Assembly: GCA_021307345.1 (NCBI GenBank)
Contig: CP089930.1
Coordinates: 496,001 to 560,000 of the forward strand
DNA: 64,000 nt
Reading direction: 5' to 3'
Origin: Escherichia coli
Lineage (GTDB): Bacteria > Pseudomonadota > Gammaproteobacteria > Enterobacterales > Enterobacteriaceae
Part shown: one piece after another, positions 19,660 to 30,596 of the stretch
Layout: each line of letters opens with the position of its first letter
How positions within the stretch are numbered: position 1 is the first letter of the stretch
Program-made: the position numbers and the translations under genes
Notes under the pieces: model-generated
The model's database searches: none
Seen by the model: the letters and a program-made list of their open reading frames with translations, nothing else
What the model was told of the DNA's origin: nothing

Positions 19660-21606
19660 TTACTTTTTGATTTCATACAGCGGCGTTTGACCCGCCACAA
19701 CATGACCCTGGGCTTTAATGATCAGACCGCTGAAATCGTCGATATTGCTGCAAACCACCGGGCTAATCATCGAACGAGCGTTAGCATTCAGGTAATCCAG
19801 ATCCATTTCCAGAATCGGTTGCCCTGCACTTACCTGCGCCCCCTCTTCCACCAAACGCTTAAAGCCTTTACCTTCCAGCGCCACGGTGTCGATACCCATG
19901 TGGACGACGATCTCCGCGCCTTTTTCGGTTTCCAGGCAGAACGCGTGGTTGGTGTTGAAGATTTTTACGATAGTCCCTGCGGCTGGTGATACAACGATTT
20001 TATCCGTCGGTTTCACCGCTACACCGTCGCCCACCGCTTTGCTGGCGAACGCTTCGTCTGGCACCTGATCCAGTGCGACAACATCACCAGTAATCGGCGA
20101 TACCAGCTCAGCGATAGACACTACATTTGGTACAGCCTGTGGTTTTGCTGCCGGCGCGGCAGTTGCCGGAGCCGCTTCAGCAGAAGCAGCAGCTACCGGG
20201 CCACGAGCAACGACTTTCTTCATCGCATCACCGATAGATTCCGCTTTCGCACCAACAATCACCTGGATGGTTTGTTTGTTCAGTTTCACCACCCCAGAAG
20301 CCCCCAGACGTTTACACATCGCATCGTTGACGCGGGCTGAGTCACCCACCGTCAGGCGCAGACGGGTAATACAGGCGTCAATCGCTTTCAGGTTGTCGCT
20401 ACCGCCAACCGCAGCAATATAGTTGGTCGCCAGTTGAGTCAGACCTTCTTCAGTGTTGCTGTTGGCTTCTTCAGTAACAATTTCGTCTTCTTTATCTTCA
20501 CGGCCTGGCGTTTTCAGGTTGAACATGCGGATAACTGCACTGAATACCACAAAGTAGATAACGAAGAAGATAACGCCCATCACCAGCAGCATCCAGACGT
20601 TCTGGCTGGCTGCCGGCAGGTTATACATCAACGCATAGTCGATGGCGCCCGCAGAGAAAGAGAAGCCCGCGTGAATACCCAGCAGCGTCGCCACAAACAG
20701 GCTGATACCGGTCAACAGTGCGTGCAGGAGGTACAGCAGCGGCGCAAGGAACATGAACAGGAATTCCAGCGGCTCGGTAACACCAGTCAGGAACGCGGTG
20801 ATAGCAACGGAAAGCAGCATCCCGCCAACCATCGGACGACGCTCTTTCGGTGCTGCGAAGTACATCGCCAGTGCCGCACCCGGCAGACCAAACATCATGA
20901 TCGGGAAGAAGCCGGACATGAACATCCCCGCAGTGCCGTCACCGGCATAGAAGCGGTTGATGTCGCCGTGGAAAACCGTCCCTGCCGCGTTGGTAAATTC
21001 ACCAATCTGGAACCAGGCAATGGTGTTCAGTACCTGATGCAGACCAGTTGGGATCAGCAGACGGTTGATGAAACCAAAGATACCGGAACCCAGCGCGCCC
21101 GCAGAAACGATCCATTCACCACCAGCATGAATAGCGTGCTGCACCGGTGGCCAGACATAACCAAAAATAGCCGCCAATACCAAGCAGAAGAAGCCAGTGG
21201 CAATCGGCACAAAACGTTTGCCGCCGAAAAAGCTCAGGAAGTCCGGCAGTTTAATATCGGACCAACGGTTATAGGCTGCACCACCGACCAGGCCGGTAAT
21301 GATACCCGCCAGTACACCCATATTGATTTCCGGGTTGATGGTCACCATCGCTTTGGTTAACACAAAGTAACCTACCGCACCCGCCAGCGCCGCCGCACCT
21401 GCGCTGTCTTTGGACCAGCTGGATGCCACGCCGATGGCGAAGATTAATGCGAGGTTATCAAAAATCGCGCCGCCCGCCTGGGCAATAAACGCAACGTTAA
21501 GTAAATCTGGCTGACCGAATCGCAGCAACAGCGCCGCCACCGGCAGTACTGCGATAGGGAGCTGTAACGCCCTACCGAGTCGCTGGAAAAACCCTAAAAT
21601 ATTCAT
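19660..21606 (-). CDS. nagE: N-acetylglucosamine PTS permease NagE (EIICBA)
   Basis: Phosphotransferase transporter that imports and phosphorylates N-acetylglucosamine to the 6-phosphate. The 648 residues contain all three domains: membrane EIIC (about 1-370), EIIB with the phosphorylated Cys412 in CITRLRL, and C-terminal EIIA with His569 in VVHMGID, joined by an Ala/Pro-rich linker. It is divergent from nagBACD, and the shared control region gives joint repression by NagC and activation by CRP. Confidence 0.98.
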   Translation of the reverse strand: MNILGFFQRLGRALQLPIAVLPVAALLLRFGQPDLLNVAFIAQAGGAIFDNLALIFAIGVASSWSKDSAGAAALAGAVGYFVLTKAMVTINPEINMGVLAGIITGLVGGAAYNRWSDIKLPDFLSFFGGKRFVPIATGFFCLVLAAIFGYVWPPVQHAIHAGGEWIVSAGALGSGIFGFINRLLIPTGLHQVLNTIAWFQIGEFTNAAGTVFHGDINRFYAGDGTAGMFMSGFFPIMMFGLPGAALAMYFAAPKERRPMVGGMLLSVAITAFLTGVTEPLEFLFMFLAPLLYLLHALLTGISLFVATLLGIHAGFSFSAGAIDYALMYNLPAASQNVWMLLVMGVIFFVIYFVVFSAVIRMFNLKTPGREDKEDEIVTEEANSNTEEGLTQLATNYIAAVGGSDNLKAIDACITRLRLTVGDSARVNDAMCKRLGASGVVKLNKQTIQVIVGAKAESIGDAMKKVVARGPVAAASAEAAPATAAPAAKPQAVPNVVSIAELVSPITGDVVALDQVPDEAFASKAVGDGVAVKPTDKIVVSPAAGTIVKIFNTNHAFCLETEKGAEIVVHMGIDTVALEGKGFKRLVEEGAQVSAGQPILEMDLDYLNANARSMISPVVCSNIDDFSGLIIKAQGHVVAGQTPLYEIKK

Positions 21607-21763
21607 CTTATTCCCCCTACGAGAACCCTATTTGGCTTGTTTAACGCCGTATTTTTATTTTGCTGCAAACTGTACTGCCGATGTTCTGTAATCATATTGT
21701 TAGATCATCTGCTACAGAGTGTGTAAAAAATTAATTCGTACCGCAAATTAAACGCGTGTCTTT

Positions 21764-21779
21764 TGTGAGTTTTGTCACC
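21764..21779. promoter_or_regulatory. CRP site between nagE and nagB
   Basis: TGTGAGTTTTGTCACC carries both half-sites of the CRP consensus (TGTGA-N6-TCAC). Its position in the middle of the divergent promoter region agrees with the known CRP control of nag genes. Confidence 0.75.
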
Positions 21780-21824
21780 AAATATCGTTATCATCACTCC
21801 CTTTTACTGGCTAAACCAGAAAAC

Positions 21825-21847
21825 TTATTTTATCATTCAAAAAATCA
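21825..21847. promoter_or_regulatory. Candidate NagC operator upstream of nagB
   Basis: TTATTTTATCATTCAAAAAA at 21825 has the A/T-rich imperfect dyad of NagC operators and lies about 90 bases from the nagB start. In E. coli NagC bound here loops to a second operator at nagE; I could not place the nagE operator precisely. Confidence 0.55.
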
Positions 21848-21938
21848 GGTCGGATTGACGCCTGTCTGCGCAAATCCAGGTTACGCTTAAAGATGCCTAA
21901 TCCGCCAACGGCTTACATTTTACTTATTGAGGTGAATA

Positions 21939-23949
<2,011 letters not shown>

Positions 23950-23957
23950 GAGAAAGT

Positions 23958-25178
23958 ATGACACCAGGCGGACAAGCTCAGATAGGTAATGTTGATCTCG
24001 TAAAACAGCTTAACAGCGCGGCGGTTTATCGCCTGATTGACCAGTTCGGGCCAATCTCGCGAATTCAGATTGCTGAGCAAAGCCAGCTTGCCCCCGCCAG
24101 CGTAACCAAAATTACACGTCAGCTTATCGAGCGCGGGCTGATCAAAGAAGTCGATCAGCAGGCCTCCACCGGAGGCCGCCGCGCTATCTCCATCGTCACT
24201 GAAACTCGTAATTTCCACGCTATCGGCGTACGACTTGGTCGTCACGATGCCACCATCACCCTGTTTGATCTCAGTAGCAAAGTGCTGGCAGAAGAACATT
24301 ACCCGCTGCCTGAACGAACCCAGCAGACGCTGGAACATGCCCTGCTGAATGCCATTGCTCAGTTTATTGATAGCTACCAGCGCAAACTGCGCGAGCTGAT
24401 CGCGATTTCCGTGATCCTGCCTGGGCTTGTTGACCCGGACAGCGGCAAAATTCATTACATGCCGCATATTCAGGTGGAAAACTGGGGGCTGGTAGAAGCA
24501 CTGGAAGAGCGTTTTAAAGTGACCTGTTTTGTCGGCCACGATATCCGTAGTCTGGCGCTGGCAGAGCACTACTTCGGTGCAAGTCAGGATTGCGAAGACT
24601 CCATTCTGGTGCGCGTGCATCGCGGAACGGGGGCTGGAATCATCTCTAACGGGCGCATTTTTATCGGTCGCAACGGCAACGTCGGTGAAATTGGTCATAT
24701 TCAGGTCGAACCGCTGGGTGAACGCTGCCACTGCGGCAACTTTGGTTGTCTGGAAACTATCGCTGCCAACGCTGCCATTGAACAACGGGTGTTGAATTTA
24801 TTAAAGCAGGGCTACCAGAGCCGTGTGCCACTGGACGACTGCACCATCAAAACTATCTGCAAAGCCGCGAACAAAGGTGACGGTCTGGCGTCGGAAGTGA
24901 TTGAGTATGTCGGTCGTCATCTGGGTAAAACCATCGCCATTGCTATCAACTTATTTAATCCGCAAAAAATTGTTATTGCCGGTGAAATCACCGAAGCCGA
25001 TAAAGTGCTGCTCCCTGCTATTGAAAGCTGCATTAATACCCAGGCGCTGAAGGCATTTCGCACTAATCTGCCGGTGGTACGTTCTGAGCTGGATCACCGC
25101 TCAGCAATCGGCGCTTTTGCGCTGGTAAAACGCGCCATGCTCAACGGTATTTTGCTCCAGCATTTGCTGGAAAATTAA
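23958..25178 (+). CDS. nagC: Transcriptional repressor NagC (ROK family)
   Basis: Represses nagE, nagBACD and chiP, and activates glmUS; GlcNAc6P is the inducer. The 406 residues have an N-terminal helix-turn-helix (about 30-75) and a C-terminal ROK sugar-kinase-like domain with the zinc-binding segment GHIQVEPLGERCHCGNFGC. It lies 8 bases after nagA in the same operon, so it limits its own synthesis. Confidence 0.98.
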   Translation: MTPGGQAQIGNVDLVKQLNSAAVYRLIDQFGPISRIQIAEQSQLAPASVTKITRQLIERGLIKEVDQQASTGGRRAISIVTETRNFHAIGVRLGRHDATITLFDLSSKVLAEEHYPLPERTQQTLEHALLNAIAQFIDSYQRKLRELIAISVILPGLVDPDSGKIHYMPHIQVENWGLVEALEERFKVTCFVGHDIRSLALAEHYFGASQDCEDSILVRVHRGTGAGIISNGRIFIGRNGNVGEIGHIQVEPLGERCHCGNFGCLETIAANAAIEQRVLNLLKQGYQSRVPLDDCTIKTICKAANKGDGLASEVIEYVGRHLGKTIAIAINLFNPQKIVIAGEITEADKVLLPAIESCINTQALKAFRTNLPVVRSELDHRSAIGAFALVKRAMLNGILLQHLLEN

Positions 25179-25225
25179 TGTGCTTTTATAGTGGCGCTTA
25201 TTGTTGTCAATATTCTGGGTAGTCC

Positions 25226-25978
25226 ATGACCATTAAAAATGTAATTTGCGATATCGACGGCGTGCTGATGCACGATAATGTCGCCGTACCAGGTGCAGCG
25301 GAATTTTTGCACGGGATTATGGATAAAGGCCTGCCGCTGGTGTTGCTGACCAACTATCCTTCGCAGACCGGGCAAGATCTGGCGAACCGCTTTGCCACTG
25401 CCGGTGTCGATGTACCGGACAGCGTGTTTTATACCTCCGCGATGGCGACCGCCGATTTCCTGCGTCGCCAGGAAGGTAAAAAAGCGTATGTAGTGGGCGA
25501 AGGCGCGCTGATCCATGAGCTGTACAAAGCCGGTTTCACTATTACCGATGTGAATCCTGATTTTGTGATTGTTGGCGAAACGCGCTCCTACAACTGGGAC
25601 ATGATGCATAAAGCGGCGTATTTCGTCGCCAACGGTGCGCGCTTTATCGCCACCAACCCGGATACTCACGGGCGCGGTTTTTATCCCGCCTGCGGCGCGT
25701 TGTGTGCAGGGATTGAGAAAATCTCCGGGCGCAAACCGTTTTATGTCGGTAAGCCAAGTCCGTGGATCATCCGCGCGGCATTAAACAAAATGCAGGCGCA
25801 TTCAGAAGAAACGGTGATTGTCGGCGATAACCTGCGTACCGATATTCTGGCGGGCTTCCAGGCAGGTCTGGAAACGATTCTTGTGCTTTCTGGTGTTTCG
25901 TCGCTCGACGATATCGACAGTATGCCGTTCCGCCCCAGCTGGATTTACCCGTCGGTCGCTGAAATCGACGTTATCTGA
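25226..25978 (+). CDS. umpH: UMP phosphatase UmpH (NagD)
   Basis: HAD-superfamily nucleotidase that dephosphorylates UMP and related nucleotides and relieves excess pyrimidine synthesis. The 250 residues show motif I DIDGVL (Asp9 and Asp11), motif II LLTNYPSQ, the type IIA cap and motif III/IV GDNLRTDI. It is the last gene of nagBACD, 47 bases after nagC, although its function is not in amino-sugar breakdown. Confidence 0.97.
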   Translation: MTIKNVICDIDGVLMHDNVAVPGAAEFLHGIMDKGLPLVLLTNYPSQTGQDLANRFATAGVDVPDSVFYTSAMATADFLRRQEGKKAYVVGEGALIHELYKAGFTITDVNPDFVIVGETRSYNWDMMHKAAYFVANGARFIATNPDTHGRGFYPACGALCAGIEKISGRKPFYVGKPSPWIIRAALNKMQAHSEETVIVGDNLRTDILAGFQAGLETILVLSGVSSLDDIDSMPFRPSWIYPSVAEIDVI

Positions 25979-25985
25979 ATACCAC

Positions 25986-26003
25986 CCACGTCTGCGGACG
26001 TGG
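25986..26003 (+). terminator. Hairpin after umpH
   Basis: Perfect 7-base stem (CCACGTC and GACGTGG) with TGCG tetraloop immediately after the nag operon. No clear T run follows, so its strength as a terminator is uncertain. Confidence 0.5.
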
Positions 26004-26028
26004 TTGGCTCTGATGACAAACGCCAAAC

Positions 26029-26129
26029 TGCCTGATGCGCTACGCTTATCAGGCCTACGCAGCTCCTGCAATACATTGAATTTTCATGCTTTTGTAGGCC
26101 GGATAAGGCGTTCACGCCGCATCCGGCAT
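26029..26129. repeat. REP pair (BIME) between umpH and asnB
   Basis: TGCCTGATGCGCTACGCTTA at 26029 and the opposed GTAGGCCGGATAAGGCGTTC ending CATCCGGCA at 26129 form a pair of REP units. Confidence 0.9.
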
Positions 26130-26374
26130 GAACAAATCGCACTTTGTCAGCAATTTGGCCCCCGTAAAATATAACCATTCAATAAAACCCGCTAAAAATT
26201 ATCGATTCATCAATAAACACGCCACCATACCCTACCCTTTTTCATCAATCAGCAATCACCATTACGTTTTTTATTTTTCCACCGCCAAATCGCTTGCGCA
26301 CAGTGCTGCTTTGCGGCATTTTTTTAAACAAGCAAACACAACAAGCAACAAATACCAGGTTAACGGAGAAGGTT
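26130..26374 (+). promoter_or_regulatory. asnB upstream region
   Basis: About 245 AT-rich bases between the REP pair and asnB with no supportable gene. The last 20 bases carry the GGAGAAGG ribosome site for asnB. The promoter must be here, but I could not choose between several -10-like hexamers. Confidence 0.5.
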
Positions 26375-28039
26375 ATGTGTTCAATTTTTGGCGTATTCGA
26401 TATCAAAACAGACGCAGTTGAACTGCGTAAAAAAGCACTCGAGCTGTCACGCCTGATGCGTCATCGTGGCCCGGACTGGTCCGGTATTTATGCCAGCGAT
26501 AACGCCATTCTCGCTCACGAACGTCTGTCAATTGTTGACGTTAACGCGGGGGCGCAACCTCTCTACAACCAACAAAAAACTCATGTGCTGGCAGTAAACG
26601 GTGAAATCTACAACCACCAGGCACTGCGTGCTGAGTATGGCGATCGTTACCAGTTCCAGACCGGGTCTGACTGCGAAGTGATCCTCGCGCTATATCAGGA
26701 AAAAGGGGCGGAATTTCTCGACGACTTGCAGGGCATGTTTGCCTTTGCCCTGTACGACAGCGAAAAAGATGCCTACCTGATTGGTCGCGATCATCTGGGG
26801 ATCATCCCGCTGTATATGGGCTATGACGAACACGGTCAGCTGTATGTGGCCTCAGAAATGAAAGCCCTCGTGCCGGTTTGCCGCACGATTAAAGAGTTCC
26901 CGGCGGGGAGCTATTTGTGGAGTCAGGACGGCGAAATCCGTTCTTATTATCACCGTGACTGGTTCGACTACGATGCGGTGAAAGATAACGTGACCGACAA
27001 AAACGAGCTACGTCAGGCACTGGAAGATTCCGTGAAAAACCATCTGATGTCTGATGTGCCTTACGGTGTGCTGCTCTCTGGTGGTCTGGATTCCTCAATT
27101 ATTTCCGCTATCACCAAGAAATACGCCGCCCGTCGCGTGGAAGATCAGGAACGTTCCGAAGCCTGGTGGCCGCAGTTGCACTCTTTTGCCGTGGGTCTGC
27201 CGGGTTCACCGGATCTGAAAGCGGCACAGGAAGTGGCAAACCATCTGGGTACTGTACATCATGAAATTCACTTCACCGTACAGGAAGGTCTCGATGCCAT
27301 CCGCGACGTGATTTACCACATCGAAACGTATGACGTGACGACTATTCGTGCTTCAACACCGATGTATTTAATGTCGCGTAAGATCAAGGCGATGGGCATT
27401 AAAATGGTGCTGTCCGGTGAAGGTTCTGACGAAGTGTTTGGTGGTTATCTTTACTTCCACAAAGCGCCGAACGCCAAAGAGCTACATGAAGAGACAGTAC
27501 GTAAACTGCTGGCTCTACATATGTATGACTGCGCGCGCGCCAACAAAGCGATGTCAGCCTGGGGCGTGGAAGCACGCGTTCCGTTCCTCGACAAAAAATT
27601 CCTTGATGTGGCGATGCGTATTAACCCACAGGATAAAATGTGCGGTAACGGCAAAATGGAAAAACACATCCTGCGTGAATGTTTTGAATCGTATTTGCCC
27701 GCAAGCGTGGCCTGGCGGCAGAAAGAGCAGTTCTCGGATGGCGTCGGTTATAGCTGGATCGACACCCTGAAAGAAGTGGCGGCGCAGCAAGTTTCTGATC
27801 AACAACTGGAAACCGCCCGCTTCCGCTTCCCGTACAACACACCGACCTCAAAAGAAGCGTATCTGTACCGGGAAATCTTTGAAGAATTGTTCCCGCTTCC
27901 GAGCGCCGCTGAGTGCGTACCGGGCGGCCCATCCGTCGCCTGTTCTTCTGCCAAAGCGATCGAGTGGGATGAAGCGTTCAAGAAAATGGACGATCCGTCT
28001 GGCCGCGCGGTCGGCGTTCACCAGTCGGCATATAAATAA
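26375..28039 (+). CDS. asnB: Asparagine synthetase B (glutamine-hydrolysing)
   Basis: Makes asparagine from aspartate, ATP and glutamine (or ammonia). The 554 residues comprise an N-terminal Ntn glutaminase, whose catalytic Cys follows the initiator methionine (MCSIFG), and a C-terminal synthetase with the PP-loop SGGLDSS. The ATG at 26375 is required by the catalytic cysteine, although the frame is open upstream to 26294. It stands alone, between the nag operon and the tRNA cluster. Confidence 0.98.
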   Translation: MCSIFGVFDIKTDAVELRKKALELSRLMRHRGPDWSGIYASDNAILAHERLSIVDVNAGAQPLYNQQKTHVLAVNGEIYNHQALRAEYGDRYQFQTGSDCEVILALYQEKGAEFLDDLQGMFAFALYDSEKDAYLIGRDHLGIIPLYMGYDEHGQLYVASEMKALVPVCRTIKEFPAGSYLWSQDGEIRSYYHRDWFDYDAVKDNVTDKNELRQALEDSVKNHLMSDVPYGVLLSGGLDSSIISAITKKYAARRVEDQERSEAWWPQLHSFAVGLPGSPDLKAAQEVANHLGTVHHEIHFTVQEGLDAIRDVIYHIETYDVTTIRASTPMYLMSRKIKAMGIKMVLSGEGSDEVFGGYLYFHKAPNAKELHEETVRKLLALHMYDCARANKAMSAWGVEARVPFLDKKFLDVAMRINPQDKMCGNGKMEKHILRECFESYLPASVAWRQKEQFSDGVGYSWIDTLKEVAAQQVSDQQLETARFRFPYNTPTSKEAYLYREIFEELFPLPSAAECVPGGPSVACSSAKAIEWDEAFKKMDDPSGRAVGVHQSAYK

Positions 28040-28052
28040 GAAGTGTATTAAC

Positions 28053-28072
28053 GCCCCGGAGAATTCCGGGGC
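28053..28072 (+). terminator. Terminator hairpin of asnB
   Basis: GCCCCGGA and TCCGGGGC form a perfect 8-base stem 13 bases after the asnB stop. Only a weak T stretch follows. Confidence 0.6.
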
Positions 28073-28418
28073 AATTTCAGTTACTGGGGAGCTTGTTGAT
28101 TCTGATACGCAGTGAGGAAATGTTCCGGATTTGCCACATCACTGTTTGACAATTCATCACTGTAGGCCAGTACTTCATAGATTAATTTCCCACCACTATT
28201 GTTGAATTCCGAATTTCATCCTGTACGACAAAAGAATGGCTGTAGGGTGGGGAAAAAACACAAAGTAAACAATAATTGACGAATATAGCGCCACGCTGTT
28301 CGCAACCTAACCAAACAGTCACTTTCGAGCAATTTTCCTTGAAAAAGAGGTTGACGCTGCAAGGCTCTATACGCATAATGCGCCCCGCAACGCCGATAAG
28401 GTATCGCGAAAAAAAGAT
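28073..28418. other. Region between asnB and tRNA cluster, with a possible gene remnant on the minus strand
   Basis: On the minus strand, positions 28215-28081 are open for 44 codons up to a TAA and read like the C-terminal end of a protein (KLIYEVLAYSDE, then NPEHFLTAYQNQQ). No start codon or ribosome site fits it, and a stop lies directly upstream. I do not recognise the family. The last 100 bases before 28419 should carry the promoter of the tRNA operon: TTGACG near 28351 and a CATAAT-like hexamer near 28374 are placed about 17 bases apart. Confidence 0.4.
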
Positions 28419-28495
28419 GGCTACGTAGCTCAGTTGGTTAGAGCACATCACTCATAATGATGGGGTCACAGGTTCGAATCCCGTCGTAGCCACCA
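28419..28495 (+). tRNA. metT: tRNA-Met (CAU), elongator
   Basis: 77 bases including the encoded CCA. Acceptor stem GGCTACG pairs with CGTAGCC, anticodon CAT at 28453-28455, T-loop GGTTCGAATCC. First gene of the cluster and identical to the copy at 28811. Confidence 0.95.
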
Positions 28496-28503
28496 TCTTT
28501 TTT

Positions 28504-28588
28504 GCGGGAGTGGCGAAATTGGTAGACGCACCAGATTTAGGTTCTGGCGCCGCAAGGTGTGCGAGTTCAAGTCTCGCCTCCCGCACCA
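28504..28588 (+). tRNA. leuW: tRNA-Leu (UAG)
   Basis: 85 bases with a long variable arm as expected for a leucine tRNA. Acceptor stem GCGGGAG pairs with CTCCCGC; anticodon TAG at 28538-28540 within a CCAGA/TCTGG stem; CCA encoded. Confidence 0.95.
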
Positions 28589-28611
28589 TTCACCAGAAAG
28601 CGTTGTACGGA

Positions 28612-28686
28612 TGGGGTATCGCCAAGCGGTAAGGCACCGGTTTTTGATACCGGCATTCCCTGGTTCGAATCCAGGTACCCCAGCCA
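28612..28686 (+). tRNA. glnU: tRNA-Gln (UUG), first copy
   Basis: 75 bases; acceptor TGGGGTA pairs with TACCCCA, anticodon TTG in the loop between CCGGT and ACCGG, CCA encoded. Identical to the next tRNA. Confidence 0.95.
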
Positions 28687-28720
28687 TCTTCTTCGAGTAA
28701 GCGGTTCACCGCCCGGTTAT

Positions 28721-28795
28721 TGGGGTATCGCCAAGCGGTAAGGCACCGGTTTTTGATACCGGCATTCCCTGGTTCGAATCCAGGTACCCCAGCCA
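28721..28795 (+). tRNA. glnW: tRNA-Gln (UUG), second copy
   Basis: 75 bases, identical to the tRNA at 28612, separated from it by a 34-base spacer. Anticodon TTG. Confidence 0.95.
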
Positions 28796-28810
28796 TCGAA
28801 GAAACAATCT

Positions 28811-28887
28811 GGCTACGTAGCTCAGTTGGTTAGAGCACATCACTCATAATGATGGGGTCACAGGTTCGAATCCCGTCGTAGCCACCA
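28811..28887 (+). tRNA. metU: tRNA-Met (CAU), elongator, second copy
   Basis: 77 bases, identical to the tRNA at 28419. Anticodon CAT. Confidence 0.95.
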
Positions 28888-28935
28888 AATTCTGAATGTG
28901 TCGAATAGGTTCGGCAAATTCAAAAACCAATTTGT

Positions 28936-29010
28936 TGGGGTATCGCCAAGCGGTAAGGCACCGGATTCTGATTCCGGCATTCCGAGGTTCGAATCCTCGT
29001 ACCCCAGCCA
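28936..29010 (+). tRNA. glnV: tRNA-Gln (CUG), first copy
   Basis: 75 bases; same frame as the UUG tRNAs but anticodon stem CCGGA/TCCGG and anticodon CTG. This is the tRNA mutated in supE amber-suppressor strains; here the anticodon is wild type. Confidence 0.95.
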
Positions 29011-29047
29011 ATTTATTCAAGTCGCTTACTTTGTAAGTGCGCCCTGT

Positions 29048-29122
29048 TGGGGTATCGCCAAGCGGTAAGGCACCGGATTCTGATTCCGGCATTCCGAGGT
29101 TCGAATCCTCGTACCCCAGCCA
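29048..29122 (+). tRNA. glnX: tRNA-Gln (CUG), second copy
   Basis: 75 bases, identical to the tRNA at 28936; last gene of the cluster, directly followed by a terminator. Confidence 0.95.
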
Positions 29123-29128
29123 CATTAA

Positions 29129-29153
29129 AAAAGCTCGCTTCGGCGAGCTTTTT
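29129..29153 (+). terminator. Terminator of the tRNA operon
   Basis: Stem AAAAGCTCGC and GCGAGCTTTT with TTCG tetraloop and a following T run, 7 bases after the last tRNA. Confidence 0.92.
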
Positions 29154-29173
29154 GCTTTTCTGCGTATATTCAA

Positions 29174-29245
29174 TGTCGGATGCGATGTTGACACGTCTTA
29201 TCCTTCAATGTCGGATGCGACGCTGCCGCGTCTTATCCGACCTAC
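29174..29245. repeat. REP-like repeats between tRNAs and ubiF
   Basis: Two tandem units beginning TGTCGGATGCGA (29174 and 29209), each ending in a CGTCTTATCC segment. They lie between the convergent tRNA operon and ubiF. Confidence 0.8.
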
Positions 29246-29275
29246 GGTTGGCATGCATCCGGCAATGTTGTAAGG

Positions 29276-30451
29276 CTATAATCCTAACGCATATTTCAGC
29301 GCCTGACGTTTCAACACGCCAGCACGCTCTGCCGCCATTAACCCGAGATTACGCACAAAACGCAGCGGCGGCAGATTATTGCTGAATCCGGCATAAAACA
29401 GATCCATACCGCTTTGCATAATGAAGTTATCCGCCATGCGCCGCATCTGGTAACGCTTGAGGATTGGATAACTGGCCCATGCTTCCCCATGACTGCGCGC
29501 ATTGACCAAAACATCAATCAGGGCATCGACATCACGATAACCAAGATTCACCCCCTGCCCCGCCAGCGGGTGGATGGTATGCGCGGCATCGCCCACCAGC
29601 GCAAGCCCTGGCTGCACATACTGCAACGCATGGCGACGCGTCAGCGGAAACGCACCAGCGGCAAGCGGTGTCACATAACCCAGACGCGACGGGAAATGCT
29701 TCGCGATTTCCGTCTGGAGCTGCGCCATATTCATATTCTGCAACTGGCGAATACGCGCCGGAGAGTCATACCACACCAGCGATGCCCAGTTATCAAACAA
29801 TGGCAGAAACGCACGCGGTCCGTCCGGGGTAAATTGCTGCCAGGTGCTGTCGCCGGGATCGTTCTCACACTGTACGCTAATCAACATACACGACTGCGCA
29901 TACTGCCAGGCATGAACGCCAATTCCCGCCATCTGCCGCACCTGCGAATTTGCGCCGTCGGCACCAATCACCAGTTTCGCGCGGATCGTTTCACCGCCCT
30001 TCAGTTCCAGCTCCTGAAGATCATTATGGCGATGCAGCGCAATCAGCGAGGTTGGCACACGTAACGTTACTTTCGGATGCGCTTCCAGCGCCTGCCACAG
30101 CGCCTGTTGCAGGACGGTGTTTTCCACCATATAGCCAAGCAACGGCAGCTTTAATTCAGCTGCGTCAAACACCACATGCGCGGTTTCCCACTCCCAGGTT
30201 TCCAGTCTGCGATAAGGATGGCAACGCATGGCCTGTACCGCATCCCAGACCCCTAACCCTTTAAGCAATGATACCGAAGCCGCGCTGATCGCCGAGATCC
30301 GCACGTCCGGCTCACTGCCTGCGACAAACGGCGCGGGCTCTGCATGTTCGATAACCGTTACCGCAAATCCGTGCTGTGCCAGCCCCAGCGCCAGTGCGCC
30401 GCCGACCATTCCTCCGCCGACAATGGCAATTTCCGTTGGTTGATTTGTCAT
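29276..30451 (-). CDS. ubiF: 3-demethoxyubiquinol 3-hydroxylase UbiF
   Basis: FAD-dependent monooxygenase that adds the C6 hydroxyl of the ubiquinone ring, part of the aerobic Ubi complex. It has 391 residues, with the N-terminal FAD-binding GGGMVGGALA loop, the mid-protein GADGANS motif and the late GDAAHTIHPLAGQG motif typical of this hydroxylase family. Two ATGs lie two codons apart; the second (30451) gives the known N-terminus MTNQPTE. It is divergent from miaB. Confidence 0.97.
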   Translation of the reverse strand: MTNQPTEIAIVGGGMVGGALALGLAQHGFAVTVIEHAEPAPFVAGSEPDVRISAISAASVSLLKGLGVWDAVQAMRCHPYRRLETWEWETAHVVFDAAELKLPLLGYMVENTVLQQALWQALEAHPKVTLRVPTSLIALHRHNDLQELELKGGETIRAKLVIGADGANSQVRQMAGIGVHAWQYAQSCMLISVQCENDPGDSTWQQFTPDGPRAFLPLFDNWASLVWYDSPARIRQLQNMNMAQLQTEIAKHFPSRLGYVTPLAAGAFPLTRRHALQYVQPGLALVGDAAHTIHPLAGQGVNLGYRDVDALIDVLVNARSHGEAWASYPILKRYQMRRMADNFIMQSGMDLFYAGFSNNLPPLRFVRNLGLMAAERAGVLKRQALKYALGL

Positions 30452-30596
30452 GGTCAATCATCCTGTTAGCAATATGCTTTAAGTTTACAGGATTTTTACC
30501 CCCAAGGGCTGATAACGCTCATACTGGTCACAACGGCAGCAAAGCATTACACTATGCGCCCTGCATTCCTGGCTACTATTTCGCAAGAGCAAGTCG

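Noticed and set aside
20434-21360. 308-codon plus-strand frame antisense to nagE
   Set aside because: A shadow of nagE with unnatural Q/H/R-rich composition and no domain.
28466-29194. Several 60-116 codon frames over the tRNA cluster
   Set aside because: They arise from repeated tRNA sequence (recurring AGVPGFEP-like motifs), a common artefact.
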